Shown here: piece after piece, positions 40,058-49,439 of the stretch | Position numbering within the stretch: the first letter of the stretch is position 1 | Layout: each line of letters begins with the position of its first letter | Program-made: the position numbers and the translations under genes | Notes under the pieces: generated by a model | Databases searched by the model: none | The model's input: only the letters and a program-made list of their open reading frames with translations | What the model was told of the DNA's origin: nothing | NCBI GenBank assembly: GCA_910578095.1 | Contig: CAJTOZ010000013.1 | Span: forward strand, 1-64,000 | From: an uncultured Muribaculaceae bacterium | GTDB lineage: Bacteria; Bacteroidota; Bacteroidia; Bacteroidales; Muribaculaceae | Length of the DNA: 64,000 bases | Direction of reading: 5' to 3'

Positions 40058-42130
40058 TTACTCCGCCACGCGGGCAATCTCGTCCGGAGATGCGTTGCGG
40101 AACAATGCCGACACACTCTCTACCGACGGCGACAGCCTGCCGCTGCAAAATACCGCCAGACGCTTGCGCGCACGGGAAAAGGCCACATAAAAGATACGGG
40201 CGCGATCGAGCCGCGCGCCCCAGAACGTAGCGGCATTGTACAGCACCACATTGTCCATTTCCAGACCCTTCGCCTTATGTACGGTCATCACCGAGAGGCG
40301 CTCGGCAAGCCCACGGTCATAGATATCGCCTTCGTTGAACGTGCACAACTCGTGAAGATGCCCGCGCAACTGGTCGGCCAGCAGCGGTTCGGCCACAGTA
40401 TCGGTCACTACCGAGGCCAACAGTTCGAGCACGGAACTCCATCGCGGAATGGCTGTGATGCGGCCCTGCAGCAACAACCAGAGGTACACATAATCAAGTT
40501 CGGCACGCAGCGTATTGGCCGGCGACGTTTCGCCATCGGCCATCATGCGGCGTGTGTGCGCGTATAGCTCGCCGTAGCGGGCATATAGCCGCGCACGCAA
40601 TGTGTCGAAATCGCGCAATTCCCCCAAACGCTCCTGCTCACTGAGCTTTGCACGGAGCATAGGCGCGAGATACTCCTGCAGTTGCTGCGGCCCACCGGCC
40701 GGCCCAAATACCACCGACAACGGCGCCCCGCGACGATGCGGAAACACCAGGCGCGCCAAACGTTCCAGGTCCTCGGTCTCAAGCGATGCACCGCTGTCTA
40801 TGCCCACGACCGCGCGCTCTACTGCCGACATGCCGTCGGCACTCAGCAGATCGGCGGGTGTCATGGCGGCATCGCGCATGTCGGACACAAGGGCTGCGGC
40901 GTCCTCCAGGCGCCTGACACAACCTGTCTGATACAGCAGTCGCGCCCACTCGGTGGTGCGCATCGGGTTAACAGCCACCGCCATATGTGCATACAGTGTT
41001 TTGAAAGCCACCAGGCGGAATGTGTCCCGTAGCCCCACGGCCATGTGGGGCACATGAGCATTTTCCAGCACGCGGTGCACCTCGGCCAGCTCCGCATTGG
41101 TGCGCACGAGCACCGACACGCTTTCGTCCGGATGCTCGCGCATCCATCGCCGCACGAGCCCTACAACGGCAGCCTTATGCAGGCTTGGATGCGGGCTCCA
41201 TATGGAAGGCTGCTCCTCCTCGGTTGTATCGCCCGGCACACAATCGGGCAGAAATGCCGCATCGATACCCATTTCGGCTGTGGCAAATGCGTTGCACAGT
41301 TCGGTGAGCAGCCGCGTGGACCGATAATTGCGTCCGAGGCGCAACACCCGGCCACCGCATTCGTCCTTGACCCGCGACAACACTTCCGCACCTGCTCCGA
41401 GAAAATCGAATATTGCCTGCTGCTCATCTCCAAGGTACATCACTGTCGCATCGGCCGCCGGGGCAAGCAGCCCCACTATAGCCATCTGGAGCGGGGTGAG
41501 GTCCTGCACCTCATCCACCTGCACCCATCCGAAACGCCCATATTCAAGCGCGGCATCTCCACTCTGCAGAGCATCGTAGGCCCACAGCAGACAATCATCG
41601 AAATCCATCATCCCGTGGTCGCGTTTGAAGCGGTCATAGGCCTCGGCGCAGCGATAGTGCTGCTCCTGCGGCTCAAACCACAGCCGCCGGCGCAAACGCT
41701 CCGGATAAGCATGCGCCTGCATATACCTGTCCACCGCCACAGCCTGCACCTCGCTTCGCCACGTGGCGCCGGCCATGTGAGCGCTACGGTTTATGAATTC
41801 GGCGGCGTCATCCTCGTCAATTATTGTAGTCTCCGGCGATATGAGCCCGTTGGAATGCAGAAACCGCACGCAAAAGCGGTGCAGATTGCCCACAAACAGC
41901 CCTTCCGGCACTGCACCAAGGCGAGCCTCGATGCGGTCGCGCATGCCGCGCGCGGCACGGTTGGTGAACGTGAGGCACAGCATATCGGAAAATGCCGTGC
42001 CGTACACCGCATGTTCCCGCGCCACGCGCTCGGCCAGGATGTGGGTTTTGCCACATCCCGGGCCGGCGAGCACCAGGGCTCTCGAACCACGGTGCTCCAC
42101 TACAGCGCGCTGCGATGGATCAAGGTTCAT
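40058..42130 (-). CDS. UvrD/Rep-type superfamily 1 DNA helicase
   Basis: 690-aa 3'-5' helicase. Motifs in order: I GPGCGKT, Ia FTNRAARGM, II VDEVQD, III GDEQQAIFD, IV NYRST, V MTVHKAKGLE and VI YVAFSRARK. The usual DExx is DEVQ. No C-terminal PcrA-like tail or RecB nuclease domain is visible. Its start overlaps the GH31 stop (ATGA). The role is probably in repair or restart; I cannot say which family member it is. Confidence 0.9.
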   Translation of the reverse strand: MNLDPSQRAVVEHRGSRALVLAGPGCGKTHILAERVAREHAVYGTAFSDMLCLTFTNRAARGMRDRIEARLGAVPEGLFVGNLHRFCVRFLHSNGLISPETTIIDEDDAAEFINRSAHMAGATWRSEVQAVAVDRYMQAHAYPERLRRRLWFEPQEQHYRCAEAYDRFKRDHGMMDFDDCLLWAYDALQSGDAALEYGRFGWVQVDEVQDLTPLQMAIVGLLAPAADATVMYLGDEQQAIFDFLGAGAEVLSRVKDECGGRVLRLGRNYRSTRLLTELCNAFATAEMGIDAAFLPDCVPGDTTEEEQPSIWSPHPSLHKAAVVGLVRRWMREHPDESVSVLVRTNAELAEVHRVLENAHVPHMAVGLRDTFRLVAFKTLYAHMAVAVNPMRTTEWARLLYQTGCVRRLEDAAALVSDMRDAAMTPADLLSADGMSAVERAVVGIDSGASLETEDLERLARLVFPHRRGAPLSVVFGPAGGPQQLQEYLAPMLRAKLSEQERLGELRDFDTLRARLYARYGELYAHTRRMMADGETSPANTLRAELDYVYLWLLLQGRITAIPRWSSVLELLASVVTDTVAEPLLADQLRGHLHELCTFNEGDIYDRGLAERLSVMTVHKAKGLEMDNVVLYNAATFWGARLDRARIFYVAFSRARKRLAVFCSGRLSPSVESVSALFRNASPDEIARVAE

Positions 42131-44397
42131 TTCGCCTTATACTCGCGGCGCTCCACCCGGTCGAAATCGAGCGCTCCGGTGTGCAATGCCGGTTTCACGT
42201 GCGGAATCACGGCACCGTCGCGCACGAGAATCACACACTGCAACGCATCATCGTCCACCGATATTTTGTTCCATCCCGGAGCGTAGGTCTTGCCGGTCTG
42301 GTAGTCCACCCACGATGCGGCTCCGGGCAGATATACATTCCGGCTGTCTCCCTCTTCAAAAAGAGGAGCCACAAGTATCTGCGAGCCAAACATGTACTGG
42401 TCGTCTATATCCCACACTCCGGGATCATCGGGAAACTCCAGCAGCATGGCACGGAACATGGGCCAGCCGTTGGCTGCACTCTCGCGGCTCTGCTCCAGAA
42501 CATAGGGCATCAGCGAATACTTCAGCTCCGCGCACCGGCGGAAATAGTCGGTAAAGTCTTTATTGTCGTACAGCCAAGGTTCGGTGGGAGGCGCACCATG
42601 CGCACGGCTGTGCGATGTAAGGAATCCCATCGGAAGCCAGCGGCGGTACAGGCTCTCGGGCGTAGAAGTGACGAATCCGCCGATATCGTTGCTCCAGAAC
42701 GGAAAGCCGCTGAGGCCCAGCGACAGGCCCGCACGCACGGTACCCTGCATGCCTGTATTGGTGGTGGCGGCATCTCCGCCCCAGTGCAACGGATAGCGCT
42801 GACTGCCGGCCCATGCCGAGCGGGCCCATATTATGTTCTCGCCGCTCACCTCGCGCGTGGCATCGGCCACAGCCTTATTGTAGCGCAGCGGATACAGATT
42901 GTGCTCATACCATCCGTTGCGTCCGTTGTGGTACACGGCTTCAATGGGGGCTGCCTCGCCGAAGTCCACCTTTATGGCGCCAACACCCATGCCTATGAGT
43001 TTTTTTATCTTATCCTGATACCACTCCACTGTGGCGGGATTTGTGAAATCGAGTACCGCATCCTCATAGGGCAGCGTACCGCGGCCATTGCGCACGGCCA
43101 GACCCTTTTCCACCAGTTCGGGGAAATATTTGTTGCCCGGCACGAAATAGGGCAATTGCCATAGCGATATATGGAAACCCTGCGCCGCGAGGTCGTCGAT
43201 CATCTTCTGCGCATCGGCGAAGCGCTCGGGAGAGAATTCATAGTCGCACTGCCAGTCCACGTCGAACCACCCGGTGTCGAAATGTATGACATCGGCCGGA
43301 ATGCGGTGTTTGCGCAGCGCGGCCGCCACATCGCGTCCCTCCTGCTCGGTGAAATAGCTTATGCGGCTCATCCAGGTGCCGAAGCTCCACAGAGGCGGCA
43401 TCTCCGGACGTCCCGTAAGGGCAGTGTATTCGGAAAGTATCTCCTTGGGCTCGCCGAAGAATATGAAGAAGTCCATATCCTCATCGGCCATGAATATCTT
43501 GTTGGCGCCGATGTAGCTGTGGCCCATGTCCATCGTCACAGGTGCAGCTGTATGCATGAACATGCCGTAGCCTTTATTGCTGAACCAGAATGGAATGGGC
43601 TTGTACATGTCGCGTCCCTCGGGACCCTGGGGGTCGGTCACGAACAGGTTGAGCTTCTGTCCGGCCTTGTTGAGCGCTGTGGGGCTCTCTCCGCAACCGT
43701 AGATCTTTTCGCCCGGAGCAAGCGAGAACACAGGATTGATGCTGCGGGAATTGTCGCTTCCACGCTTGATGAAGCTGAAAGGCGGCACTTTTATCTGCGT
43801 GCTGTCGTTGTCGGACCACACGCGCGACTGTGTGAGCACACGTCCCGAAGCATCCTTGAGCACAAGGCGCCAGGGATAGGCCTGGATTTCAAGCGAGCCG
43901 TAGGGCGATGAATACACCACATCCGCTCCGCTGCGGGTGGTTTTCCAGGCCGAGGCATCCACTCCGGGCTCGGCCACAAGCATGACCTCTTCGGCAGAGT
44001 CGTCGGGAGTAACATCGGAGGTGCGCACGCGCACACGCAGTGTACGCTCATTCACCGGCTCTACGCTGAACGCCAACCGGGGATTCTGCGGATAGGCCGT
44101 GTTGGGAAAGTCAAGGCTTTGCAAGGGTTGGTGCAGATAGGTGTTGGCGTTGAAAGCCTGGCGGGGCATAAGTTGCTGACGCTTCCACTCCAGGCGTCCC
44201 TTGCCGGTGGCTGTGTCGAAATCAACGAGGCTGTCGGCAAAGAAATACGTATTGGAGAAATCCTGGAAATCCTCGCTCATGTCCTTGGGCATCGAGAGAA
44301 GATAACTTACGCCTCCCACGGTGTGCGTCTCGGCCTTTGAAGCCGGCGATATTGCGGCGGCAGCTATGGCCAGTGCCGCGATACGGTGTAGTTTCAT
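42127..44397 (-). CDS. Exported GH31 glycoside hydrolase (alpha-xylosidase-like)
   Basis: 756-aa enzyme with a signal peptide (about 1-22). N-terminal beta-sandwich (about 30-330), (beta/alpha)8 barrel (about 335-640), C-terminal beta domains. Nucleophile Asp478 in KVDFGEAAP and acid/base Asp542 in LHWGGDAA; KVDFGE and the HFDTGWFDVDWQCDYEF segment resemble YicI-type alpha-xylosidases more than alpha-glucosidases (which have DMNE). Substrate could be xyloglucan-derived oligosaccharides. Its stop overlaps the start of a helicase gene, an odd functional pairing. Confidence 0.88.
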   Translation of the reverse strand: MKLHRIAALAIAAAAISPASKAETHTVGGVSYLLSMPKDMSEDFQDFSNTYFFADSLVDFDTATGKGRLEWKRQQLMPRQAFNANTYLHQPLQSLDFPNTAYPQNPRLAFSVEPVNERTLRVRVRTSDVTPDDSAEEVMLVAEPGVDASAWKTTRSGADVVYSSPYGSLEIQAYPWRLVLKDASGRVLTQSRVWSDNDSTQIKVPPFSFIKRGSDNSRSINPVFSLAPGEKIYGCGESPTALNKAGQKLNLFVTDPQGPEGRDMYKPIPFWFSNKGYGMFMHTAAPVTMDMGHSYIGANKIFMADEDMDFFIFFGEPKEILSEYTALTGRPEMPPLWSFGTWMSRISYFTEQEGRDVAAALRKHRIPADVIHFDTGWFDVDWQCDYEFSPERFADAQKMIDDLAAQGFHISLWQLPYFVPGNKYFPELVEKGLAVRNGRGTLPYEDAVLDFTNPATVEWYQDKIKKLIGMGVGAIKVDFGEAAPIEAVYHNGRNGWYEHNLYPLRYNKAVADATREVSGENIIWARSAWAGSQRYPLHWGGDAATTNTGMQGTVRAGLSLGLSGFPFWSNDIGGFVTSTPESLYRRWLPMGFLTSHSRAHGAPPTEPWLYDNKDFTDYFRRCAELKYSLMPYVLEQSRESAANGWPMFRAMLLEFPDDPGVWDIDDQYMFGSQILVAPLFEEGDSRNVYLPGAASWVDYQTGKTYAPGWNKISVDDDALQCVILVRDGAVIPHVKPALHTGALDFDRVERREYKAK

Positions 44398-44443
44398 GGT
44401 GTTTATGGTTAAGGTTTTCAGTGTTTGAATCGGTGTGTATATA

Positions 44444-44935
44444 CTATTCGGAGCGTATTTCGGCCATCACTGCCGCAGTGTCGGCTTCGGCCTGCTGCGG
44501 TGTCATCGACAGCCGGCGCAACTCCGTCACATGGACATCGGGCAGCACCATGCGCAGGAGCTCGGCAGGCGACGGCGCCGATTGCAATGCTGCATACTGC
44601 CTGTAGGTCATGGATATGAACGCCGGATTGGGTCCTATGCCTCGGCGGTCGAGCAGCCAGCCGTCCGGCAATTGCAGCGGAGCGCTGTCGGCGCTGACAT
44701 CGGTGGGAGCGGGATAGCTCAGCACGCCTGTGCCGTCATTGTTCAGGCTTATCACCACATTGTCCGTGCACGGCACATTTGTCTTGTACACGATAGCTTT
44801 GGGCAGCATCCGCGCCGGCCGCTGAGGCGCCACTGCAGCTTGGGCCGACACAGGCGCATCCGCACCGGGCGCGGGCGCCGATGTGGCGCAGGCGGAAATA
44901 ATGGCCATAAGAGGCAGAATATAGGTGTGTTTCAT
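44444..44935 (-). CDS. Small lipoprotein of unknown function
   Basis: 163 aa from the preferred start MKHTYILPLMAIISAC (lipobox ISAC, Cys16); an alternative ATG three codons upstream at 44944 is possible. An Ala/Pro-rich linker follows, then a soluble domain of about 110 residues with no family I recognise (contains NPAFISMTYRQYAALQ). It precedes the GH31 gene by 46 bp on the same strand. Confidence 0.65.
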   Translation of the reverse strand: MKHTYILPLMAIISACATSAPAPGADAPVSAQAAVAPQRPARMLPKAIVYKTNVPCTDNVVISLNNDGTGVLSYPAPTDVSADSAPLQLPDGWLLDRRGIGPNPAFISMTYRQYAALQSAPSPAELLRMVLPDVHVTELRRLSMTPQQAEADTAAVMAEIRSE

Positions 44936-44959
44936 ATGGAACATGTTGCTTCGATAGCA

Positions 44960-44996
44960 ACAACGCCCCGTGCCACATGCTGGCCCGGGGCGTTGT
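44960..44996 (-). terminator. Hairpin after the C10 peptidase gene
   Basis: A perfect 11-bp stem ACAACGCCCCG/CGGGGCGTTGT with an inner GCCA/TGGC pairing, 21 bp after the stop; no clear U-run follows on the minus strand. Confidence 0.6.
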
Positions 44997-45017
44997 ATTA
45001 TGCGTTGTGGAAGATGA

Positions 45018-47066
45018 TTACTTTACGAGTTCCTTGCTGACATTGCTGCCGCGGCGCACGATATAGATCTGGCCGGCCTGCGGTTCAGCCACGCGTATGC
45101 CCTGCAGATTGAAGTACTCGGCGGGAGCGTCGCTATCGGAAACCGTGATATCATCGATACCGCTCTGCACTGTTCCGTAGTGGAACTTTGTGAGGGAGCC
45201 GATGATACGGCCGGATTCCGGATCCACGAAGCCGTAGTAGTAGTCCTGGCCGTCTGTGAGACCTACGGAATTGGTAAAGCGCATGTTCTGGCTCCATTCC
45301 ATGGATTCGCCTGCGTCAAGGCTTACGGTGAAGTTGGTGATGGCACGCACTATGCTGTATGCGCCAAGCTCTTTAGCTAAGATGGCGGGAGCCACATGAC
45401 CGTAGTAGTACACATCGGAGTTGTTGGAGAGCTTGCCGGTAAGTTTGATATTGGCATTACGCTTCACCACTTCAACCACTTCAGGATTGTTGCCGACACT
45501 CAACAGCTGCACATCGGACACTTCGAGATCGGAAGTGATGGGGGTGAGTGTGCCGTGTGTCACTGTGGTCTTCAGCTGATAGGAACGCACGGTGCCGTAG
45601 GGAACATCGATGGGAGCGATGTAGTCGCCGACACGGAATGCGGGAGTGACGATATAGCTCGAATTCTCTTTCACGCCTGCGAGCATCACGTTGTAGGAAG
45701 TGCGGCCGTAGTTTGTCTCGATGGGAGTGGTGATCACTTCATCCCAACGATAGAAATCCTGACCTTCACCCACGATGTGGAGACCGAACTGCAGGCCTGT
45801 GATAGCACCGTAGCTGTGGTTGAAGAAACCCTGGCCGGAAGCGCCACCGAAGCCCACGCTCACTGCGCGGCCGAGATTGAAGTAGCCGGGGGTCATTGTC
45901 AGACCGGTGCCTACTGCTGTGATGTTGGGGATAAATTCGCCGCCCTGGTCGGGACGAAGGTTGATAGTGATATCCTGACCGTAGTTGAAGCCGGCGCCCG
46001 AAGCAGCACCGCCTGCGCCCTGCTCATAGGGATCAAGGCAGTCAAGCAGGAAGTAGCCATCGCTGGTACCGCCCCAGCCCCAGTTGAGGTGGAACATGCC
46101 GTCGCCCTGATAACCGTCGACAACGTAGGCGTGGCCTTCATTGTTGATGGTGCGGCCATCGTAAAGCACGGGGCCTACAGTGGACAGCTGCTCGTAAATG
46201 ATGTTTTCCCAGTCGGACAGGGTATAGCAGTCGCGGGAAAGATACTGCACGCCTTTGTCATAGCCGAAATACTTCACGGCTGCGCCACCCACCTTGATGG
46301 TCTGCGCGCCGGAACCACCGACAGATGCATCGCCATAGTTCATGTCGACAGCGCCGCCAATGGCCACCATGAGCTGCGCTACGGCCTCTTTGGATTCCTT
46401 GGAAACAGTGCCGGAATATACATCGAGCATCTTATCCCACTGGAACACCCAGCCTTCGCAGTCGATCTCGAACGGTGTGGAGGAACCGCTGACAGTGGTC
46501 TTGAACTTGGCATCGCTGCCGAGAGCGGTCTTGGGGTAGTTGAAATACTTCATCACCTGTGCGGCTGCGGTAGCGACACAACCGGTATAGGTACCGGTGG
46601 GGCAAAGCAGGTTGTAGGGAGCGTCCTGATTCCACTTGGTTTTGCAGAGGGGCTCGATTTCGGCACGCTCCGGACGGGCTATACGCTCCGTCTTAGGCTC
46701 GAGATTGTTGTCGCGGATATAGGCAATCTGGCGGGAATATTCGTCCACCCAGTATTTGAACTCGGGGGCCATGTTCTCGGCATCGAAGCTTCCATTGTCG
46801 GAATAGCCAAGCAGAGGCGTAACGGCGTCATCGGCCGAAACAAGCATGAAACCCTTGTTTTCTTTCGCAAACACATAAACGGCGGGGAGTTCATCTGCAA
46901 CGGCGGTATAGGCCAGCACGGGAGTCGTAAGAGCAGGAGCAGCCATACGGCCCTGCGGGAGCGCACGGCTCAGAGCCTGCTCGGGGCTCAGGACTTCAGC
47001 AGAAGCAGACACACCTACGGCAGCTACCACAGCTGCAGCCAGGAGGCGTTGGGAAATCTTTTTCAT
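45018..47066 (-). CDS. Secreted C10-family cysteine peptidase (streptopain-like)
   Basis: 682-aa exported peptidase. Signal peptide 1-23; Spi-type propeptide/inhibitor domain (about 25-130, VYVFAKENKGFMLVSADDAV); catalytic domain with Cys163 in TGCVATAAAQVMKY and His312 in EGHAYVVDGYQ; beta-sandwich modules; and a C-terminal tail YFNLQGIRVAEPQAGQIYIV like the secretion-sorting domain of Bacteroidales exported proteins. Family members are made as inactive zymogens and can degrade host proteins. A -7 box TAATTTTG lies at 47180-47187. Confidence 0.93.
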   Translation of the reverse strand: MKKISQRLLAAAVVAAVGVSASAEVLSPEQALSRALPQGRMAAPALTTPVLAYTAVADELPAVYVFAKENKGFMLVSADDAVTPLLGYSDNGSFDAENMAPEFKYWVDEYSRQIAYIRDNNLEPKTERIARPERAEIEPLCKTKWNQDAPYNLLCPTGTYTGCVATAAAQVMKYFNYPKTALGSDAKFKTTVSGSSTPFEIDCEGWVFQWDKMLDVYSGTVSKESKEAVAQLMVAIGGAVDMNYGDASVGGSGAQTIKVGGAAVKYFGYDKGVQYLSRDCYTLSDWENIIYEQLSTVGPVLYDGRTINNEGHAYVVDGYQGDGMFHLNWGWGGTSDGYFLLDCLDPYEQGAGGAASGAGFNYGQDITINLRPDQGGEFIPNITAVGTGLTMTPGYFNLGRAVSVGFGGASGQGFFNHSYGAITGLQFGLHIVGEGQDFYRWDEVITTPIETNYGRTSYNVMLAGVKENSSYIVTPAFRVGDYIAPIDVPYGTVRSYQLKTTVTHGTLTPITSDLEVSDVQLLSVGNNPEVVEVVKRNANIKLTGKLSNNSDVYYYGHVAPAILAKELGAYSIVRAITNFTVSLDAGESMEWSQNMRFTNSVGLTDGQDYYYGFVDPESGRIIGSLTKFHYGTVQSGIDDITVSDSDAPAEYFNLQGIRVAEPQAGQIYIVRRGSNVSKELVK

Positions 47067-47179
47067 AAGCTGTACATATTGAGTATTAATTTTTTAAGCG
47101 ATACGAAACACGGCGGGCATACTGACCATTTTGAGGCCCGGTGCCCGCAAAGGGCTCCTTTTCCAAGGAACACACGCCG

Positions 47180-47187
47180 CAAAATTA
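47180..47187 (-). promoter_or_regulatory. -7 box of the C10 peptidase gene
   Basis: TAATTTTG on the minus strand with no clear -33; the leader would be about 110 nt. Confidence 0.35.
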
Positions 47188-47229
47188 GTATTTTTGTATG
47201 ATATTATGAAATTTTTTGAGCAAAATTTG

Positions 47230-47237
47230 TAATTTTG
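47230..47237 (+). promoter_or_regulatory. -7 box of the prolyl oligopeptidase gene
   Basis: TAATTTTG about 60 bp before the start at 47298; a TTTG lies closer than normal (11-bp spacing). Confidence 0.4.
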
Positions 47238-47297
47238 CATATAATTCAGCGACAAAAAGCGATTTTTCATAGTAATTCATCATTCCGAGCATTCGTT

Positions 47298-49439
47298 ATG
47301 AAACATAAATATCTCTGCTTTTACTTATCAGCGATGACACTCCAAGCCATGGCCGCTACCCCCGAAGCTCCGGCAGCCTATCCTGCCGCGCCGACCGACA
47401 ATACCACCGATACATATTTCGGCACCACAGTAGCCGATCCGTTCCGTCCGCTTGAAAACGACACGGCAGCCGCAACCACAGCTTGGGTCGGCGCCGAAAA
47501 CGAGCTCACACGCTCCTATCTTGACGCCATACCCTTCCGCAGCGCGCTCCACGCACGCCTCACCGGGCTCAACAACTACCACAAGCGCGGGCTGCCTTCA
47601 CGGGAAAACGATGGCAAATATTATTTCTCCGAAAACGACGGACTGCGCAATCAGGCCGTGATCTACCGCGCCGACAATCCCGAGGGCGAAGGCGCCGAAG
47701 TGTTTCTCGACCCCAACAATCTCAGCGCCGACGGCACCGTGGCGCTAACCGGGCTTTTCCAGAGCCGCGACGGACGCTACACGGCCTACACCGTGTCGCG
47801 AAGCGGAAGCGACTGGACTGAAATCTTCGTGATCGACACAGCCACCGGGGCTCTCCTGCCCGACCACATTGAATGGGCCAAGTTCACCGGCGCAGCCTGG
47901 CATGGCGACGGCTTCTACTACAGCGCCTATGCCCGCCCGGAAGCCGGCAAGGAATACTCCAACGCCAACGAATACCATAAAATATTCTACCACCGCCTCG
48001 GCACTCCTCAGGAAGCCGACCGCGTGGTCTACGAAAACAAAGCCGAGCCGCTGCATTTCCACACAGCCGATGTAGCCGATGGCGAGCGCTGGCTTGTAGT
48101 GGCCGCAAGCGGTGCCGGCAACGGCAATGCCCTATACGTGCGCGATCTCGAAGCCGGCGACGGCGCACCATTCATCTGCATCGAGCCTTCGCAGGAACAG
48201 ATAATAGAGATAGTGGGCACACGCCCCGACGGTTCCCTGCTCGCATACACCGGCATCGGCGCCCCCAACTACCGCCTCGTAGCCATCGACCCCGCCGCGC
48301 CGGGACGCGAGCACTGGAAAGAGGTAGTGGCCGAGCGCAAGGACGCCGTGCTCAAAGGCGCCTACGCCTCGCAGCAGGACCTGATACTCGTCTACGACAA
48401 GGACGCCGCCCACCATGTGGACATTCTCTCGGCCGACGGCACCCTCAGCGAGCTGCAGCTCCCCGGCTACGGCACCGTGGGCATATCCGCGTCAAAAAAA
48501 CATCCCGAAGTATTCTACTCGTTCACAAGCTTCGTAAGCCCATCCACCGCCTACTCCTACGACAAGGCGACAGGCACATCGGCCGCCATGCACGCCCCGG
48601 CCATCGAAGGCTTCAATCCTGAGCTTTACACCACCGAGCAAGTGTTCTACACATCGGCCGACGGCACTCGCGTGCCCATGTTCCTCACATATAAGAAAGG
48701 GCTGAAACGCGATGGCTCCAACCCCGTATATCTATATGGCTACGGCGGTTTCAACGTAGCTCTCAACCCGTCGTTCAACCCCAACCGCATCCTATGGCTC
48801 GAGAATGGCGGCATATACGCTCAAGCCAATCTCCGCGGCGGCTCCGAATATGGCGAGGCATGGCATGAAGCCGGCACAAAGCAGCAGAAGCTGAACGTGT
48901 TCAACGACTTTATCGCTGCTGCCGAATGGCTCATAGAGCAGGGATGGACCACTCCCGAGCGCCTCACCATAGAGGGCGGAAGCAACGGTGGATTGCTCGT
49001 GGGAGCATGCACCAACATGCGTCCCGACCTCTTCGCCGTGGCCATTCCGCGTGTGGGCGTCATGGACATGATGCGCTACCATCTGTTCACCATCGGCTGG
49101 AACTGGGCGCACGACTACGGAACATCGGCCGACTCTCCCGTGATGGCCGCCTACCTTCTCTCCTACTCGCCTCTCCACAACATCCGCACAGCCGCCGCTC
49201 CCTACCCCGCCATCATGGTCACCACCGCCGACCATGACGACCGTGTGGTGCCTGCGCATTCCTTCAAATACGCGGCCACACTTCAGGCCACCCCCACCGG
49301 ACCGCGTCCCAAACTCATCCGCATCGACTCCAAGGCCGGACACGGCGCCGGAAAGCCCATCGGAAAAGTAATCGACGAATGGGCCGACATCTACAGCTTC
49401 GTGTTCCACAACCTCGGCATCACCCCCGCCACACGATGA
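47298..49439 (+). CDS. Exported prolyl oligopeptidase family serine peptidase (S9A)
   Basis: 713-aa enzyme that cleaves short peptides after proline. The start at 47298 gives a signal peptide (MKHKYLCFYLSAMTLQAMAA); an in-frame ATG at 47235 would overlap the promoter. A seven-bladed propeller (about 60-420) precedes the alpha/beta hydrolase domain with nucleophile Ser562 in GGSNGG, Asp in TADHDDRVVP and His682 in KAGHGAGKP. Its stop overlaps the next start (ATGA). Confidence 0.93.
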   Translation: MKHKYLCFYLSAMTLQAMAATPEAPAAYPAAPTDNTTDTYFGTTVADPFRPLENDTAAATTAWVGAENELTRSYLDAIPFRSALHARLTGLNNYHKRGLPSRENDGKYYFSENDGLRNQAVIYRADNPEGEGAEVFLDPNNLSADGTVALTGLFQSRDGRYTAYTVSRSGSDWTEIFVIDTATGALLPDHIEWAKFTGAAWHGDGFYYSAYARPEAGKEYSNANEYHKIFYHRLGTPQEADRVVYENKAEPLHFHTADVADGERWLVVAASGAGNGNALYVRDLEAGDGAPFICIEPSQEQIIEIVGTRPDGSLLAYTGIGAPNYRLVAIDPAAPGREHWKEVVAERKDAVLKGAYASQQDLILVYDKDAAHHVDILSADGTLSELQLPGYGTVGISASKKHPEVFYSFTSFVSPSTAYSYDKATGTSAAMHAPAIEGFNPELYTTEQVFYTSADGTRVPMFLTYKKGLKRDGSNPVYLYGYGGFNVALNPSFNPNRILWLENGGIYAQANLRGGSEYGEAWHEAGTKQQKLNVFNDFIAAAEWLIEQGWTTPERLTIEGGSNGGLLVGACTNMRPDLFAVAIPRVGVMDMMRYHLFTIGWNWAHDYGTSADSPVMAAYLLSYSPLHNIRTAAAPYPAIMVTTADHDDRVVPAHSFKYAATLQATPTGPRPKLIRIDSKAGHGAGKPIGKVIDEWADIYSFVFHNLGITPATR

